Translations under genes and position numbers: made by a program | Origin: Streptomyces sp. Root431 | GTDB taxonomy: Bacteria; Actinomycetota; Actinomycetes; Streptomycetales; Streptomycetaceae | Direction of reading: 5' to 3' | DNA length: 64,000 bases | Assembly: GCF_001426585.1 (NCBI RefSeq) | Contig: NZ_LMEI01000001.1 | Location: 750,328-814,327, forward strand | The notes under the pieces: model-generated | The model's input: the letters and a program-made list of their open reading frames with translations, nothing else | The model's database searches: none | Told to the model about the DNA's origin: nothing | In this document: positions 17,619-25,732 of the stretch, piece after piece | Position numbering within the stretch: position 1 is the first letter of the stretch | How the letters are laid out: every line of letters begins with the position of its first letter

Positions 17619-18988
17619 CCGTTCCGGGGGGAAAAGAAGCCGACGCCGCTGCGACGAAGGAAGCACGTGGCCCGCTGGCCACCGTCCTGGCCGCCAACGC
17701 CGTCTCGATCACCGGCAATTCACTCACGCTGATCGGCGTCCCGTGGTTCGCGCTCGACACCACGGGAAGCCCCGGCAAAGCAGGGCTCGTCGCCTTCTGC
17801 GCGGCCCTCCCCGTCCTCCTCTCCACCCTCGCCGGCGGTCCGGTCATCGACCGCCTGGGCCGCCGCCGCATCAGCATCGCCTCCGACCTGATCTGCGGGC
17901 TCGCACTCGCCTCGATCCCCCTGCTGCACCGCCTCGGCGTCCTCGAGTTCTGGATGCTGTGCGCGCTGATGGCGGTCAACGGCCTGTGCCACGCGCCCGG
18001 TGAGATGGCCCGGCACGTCCTGGTCCCCGACCTCGCTCGGCGCGCCGGGACCGCGCTCCCCCGGGCGGCGAGCCTGTACGACGCCGTGGCGCGCGGTGCC
18101 CGGATGGCGGGCGCCGCGATCGCCGGACTGCTCGTCGCCTTCCTGGGCGCCGACACGGTCCTGCTCCTCGACGCGGCCACCTTCGGCCTCTCCGCGCTGC
18201 TCGTGACCGTGGGGCTGCGCGGGGTGCCCGCGGCGGAGCCGATGCGCGACGGCCCCCCGCTCTCGCCCGCCCGCTACCGGGCCGACCTGCGCGAGGGGTA
18301 CGCCTACCTGTTCCGGTCCCGGCTCCTGCTCGGCATCATGATCATGGTGATGGTCACCAACGGCCTGAGCCAGAGCTGGAGTTCGGTGCTGCTGCCGGTC
18401 CACGCCCGGGAGGAGCTGGGCGGGGCTGCCGCGCAGGGCCTGCTGGTCGCGGTCTTCGGCGGCTGCGCGCTCGCCGGCGCGCTGCTGTACGGGGCGGTCG
18501 GGGAGCGCTTCCCCCGTCGGGCCGTGTTCGCGGCGGGGTTCCTCGTCGGCGGCGCCCCGCCGTACGTGGTGGCCGCGCTGACCGACACCACGGCGCCGTT
18601 GCTCGTGACGATGGCGGCGGCCGGGTTCGGCGTCGGGGTCCTCAACCCGATCCTGACGACGGTCATGTACGAGCAGGTGCCGGACGCGCTGCGCAGCCGG
18701 GTCGTGGGCGCGAGTACGGCCGGGGTGCTGCTGACGACCCCGCTCGGGGGTCTGGCGGCCGGCTTCCTGGTCGAGCGGGTGGGACTGACGTCCACGCTGC
18801 TCGGGATCGGCGCGCTCTACTTCCTCACGACGCTCGCCCCGCTGGTCTTCCCGGCCTGGCGGGCGATGAACACCAGGCCGCCGGAAGACATACCCGCCGG
18901 CTCTGAGCCCGCCGGGCCCGTCAGCAGCTCGGGACCTTCGATTCCTGTCCCTGTTCCAGGGCCCGGAGGGACGCCACGGCGTCGCTGA
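17615..18988 (+). CDS. MFS transporter (efflux)
   Basis: 457-aa major facilitator protein with about twelve transmembrane helices. The MFS loop motif after helix 2 appears as GGPVIDRLGRRRI (about residues 72-84). The family resembles the MFS_3/EntS-like exporters. The start overlaps the microprotein stop by 4 bp. The 3' end overlaps the convergent Lon-like gene by 68 bp. Control by the upstream ArsR-type protein suggests inducible export of a toxic or secreted compound. Confidence 0.9.
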   Translation: MTVPGGKEADAAATKEARGPLATVLAANAVSITGNSLTLIGVPWFALDTTGSPGKAGLVAFCAALPVLLSTLAGGPVIDRLGRRRISIASDLICGLALASIPLLHRLGVLEFWMLCALMAVNGLCHAPGEMARHVLVPDLARRAGTALPRAASLYDAVARGARMAGAAIAGLLVAFLGADTVLLLDAATFGLSALLVTVGLRGVPAAEPMRDGPPLSPARYRADLREGYAYLFRSRLLLGIMIMVMVTNGLSQSWSSVLLPVHAREELGGAAAQGLLVAVFGGCALAGALLYGAVGERFPRRAVFAAGFLVGGAPPYVVAALTDTTAPLLVTMAAAGFGVGVLNPILTTVMYEQVPDALRSRVVGASTAGVLLTTPLGGLAAGFLVERVGLTSTLLGIGALYFLTTLAPLVFPAWRAMNTRPPEDIPAGSEPAGPVSSSGPSIPVPVPGPGGTPRRR

Positions 18989-19715
18989 GCGCGGTGACGG
19001 GCACGAGCCGCAGGCCCTTCGGCTGTTCGGCCTGGGCGTCGGAGCACTCCGCCTTCGGTACGAGGAAGACGGTGGCCCCGTCCCGCGCGGCGGCCTGGGT
19101 CTTGAGGGAGACGCCGCCGACGGCGCCGACCGTGCCGTCCGGCTGGATCGTTCCCGTACCGGCGACGATCCGGCCGCCGGTGAGATCGCCGCCGTCCCCG
19201 TCGCCGTCGAGCTTGTCGACGATGCCGAGGGAGAAGAGCAGCCCGGCGCTGGGCCCGCCGATGTCGGCGAGGTGCAGGGTGACCTTCACCTTCTCGGGGT
19301 CCATCTTGAGATAGTCGAGGGCGGCGAGGGTGGCCGCGTCCTGCGACTGCTTCATCTGGCCGAGGTTGTGCTTCTCGATCTCGGCGTCGGACTTCCCCGA
19401 GGGGTAGACGGAGTCGTGCGGCAGGACGGCCCGGTCGGTCCGGAACCAGGCGTCGGCCACGTCCCCGAGGTCGACCTCGGTGGACGGCCCGGTCGCGACG
19501 ATGGTCGTCATCCGCAGCTGCCCCTTGGTCGGCCGGACCGGGGCACCGGTGATGGTGATGACCTCCCGTCCCTTGTCCTTGCCGAGCACGTCGGCGGTCG
19601 TGCCGGGCTGCGCGATCGCGTACGGCAGCGGCGCGAGCCCGACGACGGCGAAGAGCGCGGCGACGGGCAGGGCGCAGAGCGCGAGGGCGCGGGGACGGGA
19701 GAGACTGGAGAGCAC
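18921..19715 (-). CDS. Secreted or anchored Lon-like (S16) serine protease
   Basis: 264 aa. The N-terminus MLSSLSRPRALALCALPVAALFAVVG is a signal anchor or signal peptide. The C-terminal half has the S16 protease fold with the nucleophile region DIGGPSAGLLFSLGIVD (about residues 151-167) and the candidate catalytic Lys in VGGVSLKTQAAARDGATVFLVP. No AAA+ ATPase is present, and the PDZ domain common in secreted Lon-like relatives is not obvious. It therefore acts outside the cytoplasm without ATP. GTG start. Its 3' end overlaps the convergent MFS gene. Confidence 0.85.
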   Translation of the reverse strand: MLSSLSRPRALALCALPVAALFAVVGLAPLPYAIAQPGTTADVLGKDKGREVITITGAPVRPTKGQLRMTTIVATGPSTEVDLGDVADAWFRTDRAVLPHDSVYPSGKSDAEIEKHNLGQMKQSQDAATLAALDYLKMDPEKVKVTLHLADIGGPSAGLLFSLGIVDKLDGDGDGGDLTGGRIVAGTGTIQPDGTVGAVGGVSLKTQAAARDGATVFLVPKAECSDAQAEQPKGLRLVPVTALSDAVASLRALEQGQESKVPSC

Positions 19716-19755
19716 GCCCCCAATCTACTGGGACGCGCCTCCCGGGACACGCGAG

Positions 19756-20964
19756 CTACCGGGGCACGGGCAGATGGCGGGCGAAGAAGGACCGTACGAG
19801 CTTGCGGACGGCGGGCACCGAGACCCGGGGGTCGAGGGTGCCGATCATGTCGGCGCGCCCGGCGGCGGTCGTCAGACCGGCGGCCTGGAGCTGCGGGACG
19901 AGGGCGGCGTAGTCGGTGAAGACCCAGTGGTCGCTGTCGGCGAGCTGCCGGCGGGCGACGGGACCGCCGTGTGCGAGGAGCGCCGACCAGGAGCGGTCGA
20001 GGCGGTCGTCGCGGAAGCCGTCGGTACCGGCGAGGAGCAGCGGCCGGTCCGTGCCTTCGCGGGCCACGGGGAGGAGGGTGCCGTCCATCCAGTCGAGGTG
20101 TCCCTCCAGGTTCACGGCGGCGGCGACCCTCGGGTCCTCGTGGAGGGCCTGGGCGACGGCGGTGCCGCCCGCGGAGTGGCCGTAGAGCCCGACCCGGTCG
20201 AGGCCCAGGGCGTCGAGGGCGAAGCGGAGGTCGGCGACCCGGGTGTCGATCATGGTGTGGAAGGTCCCGGCGTCCATGTCCGGGCGGAGCACGGTGGTCC
20301 GGATCGGGTCGCGTCCGGGCCGCTCGTCGGGGAACTCCACCTCGGACGCGTCGCCGGGGTGGTCGACGGTGACGACGGTCCAGCCGTGGGAGGCGAGGTC
20401 GATCGCGAGGGAGCTGCCCATGGCGCGGGAGTCCCCGCCGCCGGGGCTGTAGAGGAGCACGGGGCGGCGGCCGGGCAGGGGCGGGGCACCGGTGTGGGCG
20501 TGGGTGAGGGTGGCCGCCCAGTCGGCCCCGGCGGCCGGCAGGTGCGGGCGGATGAGGTGGGCGAGGTCGGTGAACACCTCGGCGGCACCGGGAGTGAGCT
20601 GGGGCATGCGCGGGAAGCCCCGGCCGGTGGCGGTCGGCCGCAGCACGGTGACCATCAGCTCCCGTACGCCGATCTCGGGCGCCCAGGGGTCGTTGCGGGA
20701 GGGGTCGACGAGGTGCCGGACCGTGGCGCCGACGGCGTACGGGCCGGTGGGCGCGGGCAGCCGGAGGCGGCACCCGCCGGAGGTGCCGGCCGGGCCGGGG
20801 GCAGCGTCGGGACCGGGGGCGACGCCGGGACCGGAGGCAGCGGCGGGACCGGAGGCAGCGGCGGGGGCGGTCAGGGCGGGGGTGGCGCCGAGCAGCAGGG
20901 CGGCGGCCCCGGCGAGGGCTCCCCTGGCGACGGTGCGGCGGGTGGGTGCGTGGTGGGATGTCAT
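19756..20964 (-). CDS. Tat-exported alpha/beta hydrolase (lipase/PAF-acetylhydrolase-like)
   Basis: About 402 aa. MTSHHAPTRRTVARGALAGAA is a twin-arginine-type signal, followed by an Ala/Gly/Pro linker with repeated ASGP and APGP units. The hydrolase core has the nucleophile elbow LYGHSAGGTAV (about residue 232), an oxyanion region LYSPGGGDSRAMG and likely catalytic residues in the later NLEGHLDW / SDHWVF regions. ATG at 20973 would add three residues. It is divergent from a winged-helix regulator at 21049. Substrate unknown; an ester lipid is plausible. Confidence 0.85.
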   Translation of the reverse strand: MTSHHAPTRRTVARGALAGAAALLLGATPALTAPAAASGPAAASGPGVAPGPDAAPGPAGTSGGCRLRLPAPTGPYAVGATVRHLVDPSRNDPWAPEIGVRELMVTVLRPTATGRGFPRMPQLTPGAAEVFTDLAHLIRPHLPAAGADWAATLTHAHTGAPPLPGRRPVLLYSPGGGDSRAMGSSLAIDLASHGWTVVTVDHPGDASEVEFPDERPGRDPIRTTVLRPDMDAGTFHTMIDTRVADLRFALDALGLDRVGLYGHSAGGTAVAQALHEDPRVAAAVNLEGHLDWMDGTLLPVAREGTDRPLLLAGTDGFRDDRLDRSWSALLAHGGPVARRQLADSDHWVFTDYAALVPQLQAAGLTTAAGRADMIGTLDPRVSVPAVRKLVRSFFARHLPVPR

Positions 20965-21048
20965 GGGCGCCATCCTGGGAACGGCAGAAGACCGGCGCGA
21001 AGGTTGCGGCCCTGCCCGAAAGGCTGGCGGCAGACGGGGGGATGTGCG

Positions 21049-22008
21049 GTGCTCCGCATCCGTTTCACGGCGGACGACCTGACCCGGGTACGGCTCGCGC
21101 CGCTCCCCTCCCCCGTGCCCGAGCTGCACGCGGCGCTGCTGATGCTGGGCGCCCCGCACGAGGGGCTGCTCTTCGGCCGGTGGCGGGGCAGGCTCCTGCG
21201 GTCCCTGCCGGGCGCGGCCGAGCCGCTCGCGGAGCTGGTGCCGGGCGGGACCGCCCCGTACTTCCTCGATGTCCTCGGCGGGACGCGCGAGGAGGGCTTC
21301 GCGCTGATCCGGGCGGCGCGGCCGGAGACCGTACGGTCCGAGCTGGAACGGGTGTACGCGGGACAGGGCCCCGTACCGCCGTGGATCCGGTCCCTGCACG
21401 CCGGGGACTCCGAGGCCTGGGGCACGCTCGACCGGGCCCAGCGGGCGGCGTACGAGACGGTCCTCGCGCCCGTGTGGCCGCTGGTCCAGGACCTGCACCG
21501 GGCGGAGTTCACCCGGTTCGCGCTGACGGCCGCCGAGCGGGGTCTCGCCGCCGCCCTGACGGCGGTGGCGCCGGGCTCGCGGCTGCGCGACGGGGTCTGG
21601 GAGTGGCCGGCGGACCCGGCGGACCGTGAGATCCAGCTCGACGGGCGGGGCCTGGTCCTGCTGCCGACCTTCCACTGGCGGGGCGGCCCGCTGGTCCAGG
21701 ACCTGCCGGACCGCCCGGTCGTCCTCGGCTACCCGGCGGGCCGGGGCCTCCCGCTCACCCCGGACGACCGGGGCGGGGACGGGGGCCTGGCGGCCGTTCT
21801 GGGCCGTACGAGGACCGAGGTCCTGCACGCCCTGGCGGAGCCCGCCACGACCACGGACCTGGCCCGCCGTACGGGCGTCAGCAACGCCACGGCCTCGGCC
21901 CACGCTGCGGCCCTGAGAGCGGCGGGCCTCATCAGCACGACGAGAACCGGCAGATCCGTCCACCACGAACGAACGCCGCTGGGCGCCCTCTTGGTGGGCC
22001 TGCCTTGA
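21049..22008 (+). CDS. ArsR-like winged-helix transcriptional regulator
   Basis: 319-aa protein with a long N-terminal region of unknown fold (LRIRFTADDLTRVRLAPLP ...) and a C-terminal winged helix (TRTEVLHALAEPATTTDLARRTGVSNATASAHAAALRAAGLI, about residues 259-300). This layout is common in Streptomyces regulators. GTG at 21049 follows GGGGGGA. It diverges from the esterase gene with only 84 bp between starts, so it may regulate that gene and itself. Downstream, a duplicated GTCCGTGGAGGAGGAACCC element (22030-22080) fills the convergent gap. Confidence 0.85.
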   Translation: MLRIRFTADDLTRVRLAPLPSPVPELHAALLMLGAPHEGLLFGRWRGRLLRSLPGAAEPLAELVPGGTAPYFLDVLGGTREEGFALIRAARPETVRSELERVYAGQGPVPPWIRSLHAGDSEAWGTLDRAQRAAYETVLAPVWPLVQDLHRAEFTRFALTAAERGLAAALTAVAPGSRLRDGVWEWPADPADREIQLDGRGLVLLPTFHWRGGPLVQDLPDRPVVLGYPAGRGLPLTPDDRGGDGGLAAVLGRTRTEVLHALAEPATTTDLARRTGVSNATASAHAAALRAAGLISTTRTGRSVHHERTPLGALLVGLP

Positions 22009-22093
22009 GCCGGGGGTCCTCCCTGGACGTAGTCCGTGGAGGAGGAACCCGGGGCCACGTCCGTGGAGGAGGAACCCCGGGCCGCCGCGCGTC

Positions 22094-22735
22094 CTAGCGC
22101 AGGGCGTCGGCGACCTCGCGGGCCGCGTCCACGACGCGGGGGCCGACCCGCTCGGGGACGGCGTCCGCGAGCATCACGACGCCGACGCTGCCCTCGACGC
22201 CCGTGACGCCGACCAGCGGCGCGGCGGCTCCGCTCGCGCCGGCCTCCAGCTCGCCGTGGGTGAGGGTGAAGCCGGGTTCGGTCAGGGAGCCCTGGCGGGC
22301 GGCGAGGATCGCGCGGCCGGCCGCGCCCCGGTCGAGCGGGTGACGGAAGCCGGCCCGGTAGGCGACGTGGTAGTCGGTCCAGGTCGGTTCGACGACCGCG
22401 ACGGCGAGCGCCTCCGCCCCGTCGACGAGCGTCAGGTGGGCCGTGGCCCCGATGTCCTCGGCGAGCGAGCGCAGCGCGGGCAGGGCGGCCTCGCGCACCA
22501 GGGGGTGCACCTGGCGGCCGAGCCGGAGCACGCCGAGGCCGACGCGGGCGCGGCCGCCCAGGTCGCGGCGGACGAGGGCGTGCTGTTCGAGCGTGGCGAG
22601 CAGACGGTAGACCACCGTCCGGTTGACACCGAGTTTGTTGGACAACTCGGTGACCGTCAGGCCGTGGTCGGTGTCGGCGAGCAGTTTGAGGACTCTGAGT
22701 CCCCGGTCGAGCGTCTGGGAGGTCTCCGCGGTCAC
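22094..22735 (-). CDS. IclR family transcriptional regulator
   Basis: 213 aa, short for the family. The N-terminal helix-turn-helix is LKLLADTDHGLTVTELSNKLGVNRTVVYRLLATLEQHALV. The effector domain (AALPALRSLAEDIGATAHLTLVDG ... YRAGFRHPLDRGAAGRAIL) follows. GTG at 22735 is preceded by GAAGGAGAGGG. No obvious target gene is adjacent; the upstream gap is 456 bp. Confidence 0.88.
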   Translation of the reverse strand: MTAETSQTLDRGLRVLKLLADTDHGLTVTELSNKLGVNRTVVYRLLATLEQHALVRRDLGGRARVGLGVLRLGRQVHPLVREAALPALRSLAEDIGATAHLTLVDGAEALAVAVVEPTWTDYHVAYRAGFRHPLDRGAAGRAILAARQGSLTEPGFTLTHGELEAGASGAAAPLVGVTGVEGSVGVVMLADAVPERVGPRVVDAAREVADALR

Positions 22736-23191
22736 GACGCCCTCTCCTTCGGAGTGAGTGGCGGCGGGCTCTCACGGGATTGCGACGCCGGTCCCGTCGG
22801 CGACGCACGTCAGAGGCCGCCGGCAGGAAGGGGTACACCGGCTGCGCTCCGCGGCGGCGCTGCCACGGGGCGATTGCTTTTGAGCCGGGACAGTAGCGAC
22901 CCGCTCCGCTCAGCGGAAGACCTCGTCCAGAATCCGGGCGTCGGGGACCGGATAGAGACGGTTCGGGACCTTCGTCGGCCTGACGAGGGACTTTGGCTGA
23001 CAAGATCGGCTTTGTCGTGCATCTAGCGTGGAGGGTGCCCGGAGGCCGACCGTGGGGGCCTGCCTCCGGACCGCGTCCCGTCCCCGCGGGACGCCTGAGG
23101 CCCGTACGCGCAGACTCGTACGGGCCTCATCGACGTCTCCGGGAGGGCACTCACCGCGTGCGGGTGGGGCCCTCCGCGTCCGGGAGGGCGG
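22736..23191. other. 456-bp gap with three consecutive perfect hairpins
   Basis: Hairpin 1: CCGGAGGC (23039-23046) with GCCTCCGG (23062-23069). Hairpin 2: GCGTCCCG (23073-23080) with CGGGACGC (23087-23094). Hairpin 3: AGGCCCGTACG (23098-23108) with CGTACGGGCCT (23117-23127). Hairpin 3 is well placed as the terminator of the minus-strand helicase gene. The first two need another explanation, such as tandem termination or a small structured RNA. The remainder (22736-23030) shows no supported gene. Confidence 0.6.
23098..23127 (-). terminator. Helicase terminator hairpin
   Basis: Perfect 11-bp stem with an 8-nt loop, 65 bp past the stop of the minus-strand helicase gene. It is the last of three adjacent hairpins. 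Confidence 0.7.
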
Positions 23192-24982
23192 TCACCGCAT
23201 GCGGGTGGCCCACTCCTGGACCTTCTTGATCCGCTCGCGGATCTGGCCGGCGGTGGCCTCGGCGCTCGGCGGTCCGCCGCACACCCGCCGCAGCTCGGTG
23301 TGGATCACCCCGTGGGGCTTGCCGGTCTGGTGGACGTAGGCGCCGACCATCGTGTTGAGCTGCTTGCGCAGCTCCAGGAGCTCCTTGTGGGAAACGACAG
23401 GGCGCCGCTCGGCAGGAAGCTCCAGGAGGTCCGCCTCCTCGTCCGGCTTCTTGCGGCTGTGCGCGATCTGCCGGGCCTGGCGCTTCTGCAGCAGCAGCTG
23501 GACCTGGTCGGGTTCGAGGAGCCCGGGGATGCCGAGGTAGTCCTGCTCCTCGGCGCTGCCGGGGTGGGCCTGCATACCGAACTCGGCGCTGTTGTACAGC
23601 ACGCGGTCGAAGACGGCGTCGGACTCCAGCGCCTCGAAGGGCAGCATGTCCTGCTCGCCGGTGTCCTCGTCCTGCTGCCGCTCGGCCTCGGCGAGCTCCT
23701 TCTCGGACTCGGCGTACGGGTCCTCCTCGCCCTGCTTCTTCGGCTTGTCGAGGACGTGGTCGCGCTCGACCTCCATCTCGTTGGCGAAGCCGAGGAGGCT
23801 GGGGATCGTCGGAAGGAACACGGAGGCGGTCTCGCCGCGCCTGCGCGAACGCACGAAACGACCGACGGCCTGGGCGAAGAACAGCGGGGTCGAGATGGTC
23901 GTCGCGTACACGCCGACCGAGAGGCGCGGCACGTCGACGCCCTCGGACACCATGCGGACCGCGACCATCCAGCGGTCGGTGTTCTCGCTGAACTCGTCGA
24001 TGCGGTTCGAGGCGCCGGTGTCGTCGGAGAGGACGACGGTGGCCTTGGTACCGGTGATCTCGCGGATCAGCTTGGCGTACGAGCGGGCCGAGTCCTGGTC
24101 GGAGGCGATGACGAGACCGCCGGCGTCCGGGATCGACTTCCTGACCTCGGTGAGCCGCTGGTCGGCGGCGCGCAGGACGTTGGGCATCCAGTCGCCCTTG
24201 GCGTCGAGCGCGGTGCGCCAGGCCTGCGAGACGGCGTCCTTGGTCATCGGCTCGCCGAGCCGGGCGGCGATCTCGTCGCCCGCCTTGGTGCGCCAGCGCA
24301 TGTTGCCGCTGTAGGAGAGGAAGATGACCGGCCGGACGACGCCGTCGCCGAGGGCGTTGCCGTAGCCGTAGGTGTAGTCCGCGGAGGACCGGCGGATCCC
24401 GTCGTTCCCCTCCTCGTACGTGACGAAGGGGATGGGGTTCGTGTCGGAGCGGAACGGGGTGCCGGTGAGCGCGAGGCGCCGCGTGGCGGGCTCGAAGGCC
24501 TCCAGGCAGGCCTCGCCCCAGGACTTGGAGTCTCCGGCGTGGTGGATCTCGTCGAGGATGACTAGGGTCTTGCGCTGCTCGCAGCGGTTGCGGTGGAGCA
24601 TGGGCCGGACGCCGACGCCGGCGTAGGTGATGGCGACCCCGTCGTACTCCTTGCTGAGCGGCCCGGCGCTGTAGTCCGGGTCCAGCTTGATCCCTATCCG
24701 CGCGGCGGCGGCGGCCCACTGCTTCTTGAGGTGCTCGGTGGGCGCGACGACGGTGATCTGCTGCACGACGTGGTGGTGCAGCAGCCAGGACGCGAGGGTC
24801 AGGGCGAAGGTCGTCTTGCCGGCGCCGGGGGTGGCGACGGCGAGGAAGTCTCGGGGCTGCTCCTGGAGGTACCTGTCCATGGCACCCTGCTGCCAGGCTC
24901 GCAGCTTGCCGGCGGTACCCCAAGGGGCCCGTCCGGGGAAGGCGGGAGAGAGGTGATGGGAGGAGGTGGTGGTAGTAGTCAC
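23192..24982 (-). CDS. DEAD/DEAH-box superfamily 2 helicase
   Basis: 596-aa SF2 helicase of the UvrB/RecQ-like restriction-helicase (ResIII) type. Walker A is VATPGAGKTTFAL (about residues 48-60), Walker B is the DEIHH box in TLVILDEIHHAGDS, motif III is LTGTPFRSD, and motif VI is FAQAVGRFVRSRRRGE. The C-terminal ~150 residues are charged and helical and carry no recognised nuclease. GTG at 24982 after GGAG. It stands alone, so a DNA repair or housekeeping role is more likely than restriction. Confidence 0.9.
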   Translation of the reverse strand: MTTTTTSSHHLSPAFPGRAPWGTAGKLRAWQQGAMDRYLQEQPRDFLAVATPGAGKTTFALTLASWLLHHHVVQQITVVAPTEHLKKQWAAAAARIGIKLDPDYSAGPLSKEYDGVAITYAGVGVRPMLHRNRCEQRKTLVILDEIHHAGDSKSWGEACLEAFEPATRRLALTGTPFRSDTNPIPFVTYEEGNDGIRRSSADYTYGYGNALGDGVVRPVIFLSYSGNMRWRTKAGDEIAARLGEPMTKDAVSQAWRTALDAKGDWMPNVLRAADQRLTEVRKSIPDAGGLVIASDQDSARSYAKLIREITGTKATVVLSDDTGASNRIDEFSENTDRWMVAVRMVSEGVDVPRLSVGVYATTISTPLFFAQAVGRFVRSRRRGETASVFLPTIPSLLGFANEMEVERDHVLDKPKKQGEEDPYAESEKELAEAERQQDEDTGEQDMLPFEALESDAVFDRVLYNSAEFGMQAHPGSAEEQDYLGIPGLLEPDQVQLLLQKRQARQIAHSRKKPDEEADLLELPAERRPVVSHKELLELRKQLNTMVGAYVHQTGKPHGVIHTELRRVCGGPPSAEATAGQIRERIKKVQEWATRMR

Positions 24983-25101
24983 GATCTCCGGGTTCGACGC
25001 TCGTCCAGATATGACAACCGGGCCACCTTACCGGCGGCCCGGTCGGAACCTCGTATGAAACGGGGTGGGGATGGTGCGGTTGCGATTCAGCTCACGCCGG
25101 C

Positions 25102-25485
25102 TCACGCGGCCTCGTGCAGCCCCCGCAGACGTCGCGCGATCAGGACGACGTCCTCCAGGTCACCGGTGGCCACGTCGATGACCAGCTTGTACGCCTCGTC
25201 CTGGTCCACGCCGACCATCTCGGTTCCGTTGAAGTCGAGGAAGACCACGGTGCACATCCAGGCCATGCGCTTGTTCCCGTCGACCAGCGGATGGTTCACC
25301 GCGAGCGACTGCAGGAGGGCGGCGGCCTTCTCGAAGAGATCGCTGTACGCCTCGACGCCGAACATCTGGGACTGCGGGCGGTGCACCGCCGAGCTCAGGA
25401 GTCCGAGGTCCCGCACGGCGATCTGCTGGCCCGCGCAGGCGAAATCTGCCAGCTCCAGGACCTCCTGGACCGTCAGGTACTTCAC
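25102..25485 (-). CDS. Fic/Doc-type toxin (death-on-curing)
   Basis: 127-aa Doc-family protein. The signature NHPLVDGNKRMAWMCTVVFLDFNG (residues ~63-86) matches the HPFxDGNKR active site, which in Doc phosphorylates EF-Tu and blocks translation. Val replaces the usual Ala/Glu before Asp, but His, Asp, Gly, Asn, Lys and Arg are retained, so the enzyme looks active. GTG start, with zero bases between the antitoxin stop and this start. Confidence 0.88.
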   Translation of the reverse strand: MKYLTVQEVLELADFACAGQQIAVRDLGLLSSAVHRPQSQMFGVEAYSDLFEKAAALLQSLAVNHPLVDGNKRMAWMCTVVFLDFNGTEMVGVDQDEAYKLVIDVATGDLEDVVLIARRLRGLHEAA

Positions 25486-25689
25486 CTACTCCCCCAGGCG
25501 CTTCAGCAGGTCGGCGTGGTGCAGGGCGTACTTGGCGCCGAGCTTGCGGACGGCCCCCCGGTCGGCCTCCTGCTCCAGGTAGCGGTCGATCGCCTGAAGC
25601 ACTATGGCGTGCATGCTGCGGCCCTCCTCCTCAGCGCGGAGCTTGAGGGCCTCTTGCTGGTCGTCACGGAGACGCAGGTTCATTGCCAT
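25486..25689 (-). CDS. Antitoxin of the Doc pair
   Basis: 67-aa protein MAMNLRLRDDQQEALKLRAEE..., whose first ~45 residues look like a ribbon-helix-helix DNA-binding fold (CopG/Arc-like) with an Arg/Leu-rich C-terminal tail that would mask the toxin. It is encoded immediately upstream of, and abutting, the toxin. This is the standard antitoxin-first layout, with expected autorepression of the pair. Confidence 0.82.
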   Translation of the reverse strand: MAMNLRLRDDQQEALKLRAEEEGRSMHAIVLQAIDRYLEQEADRGAVRKLGAKYALHHADLLKRLGE

Positions 25690-25732
25690 ACCTTGACGGT
25701 ACCACCAGAGGGGTCACAGTGGTACTAGATTC

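Noticed and set aside
22810..23229. Small open frames between the IclR and helicase genes
   Set aside because: They cross the three hairpins, lack ribosome sites and have biased composition.
23192..24982. Phage-defence helicase or restriction subunit
   Set aside because: No methylase, nuclease or other defence genes are adjacent, and the gene stands alone in what looks like core chromosome.
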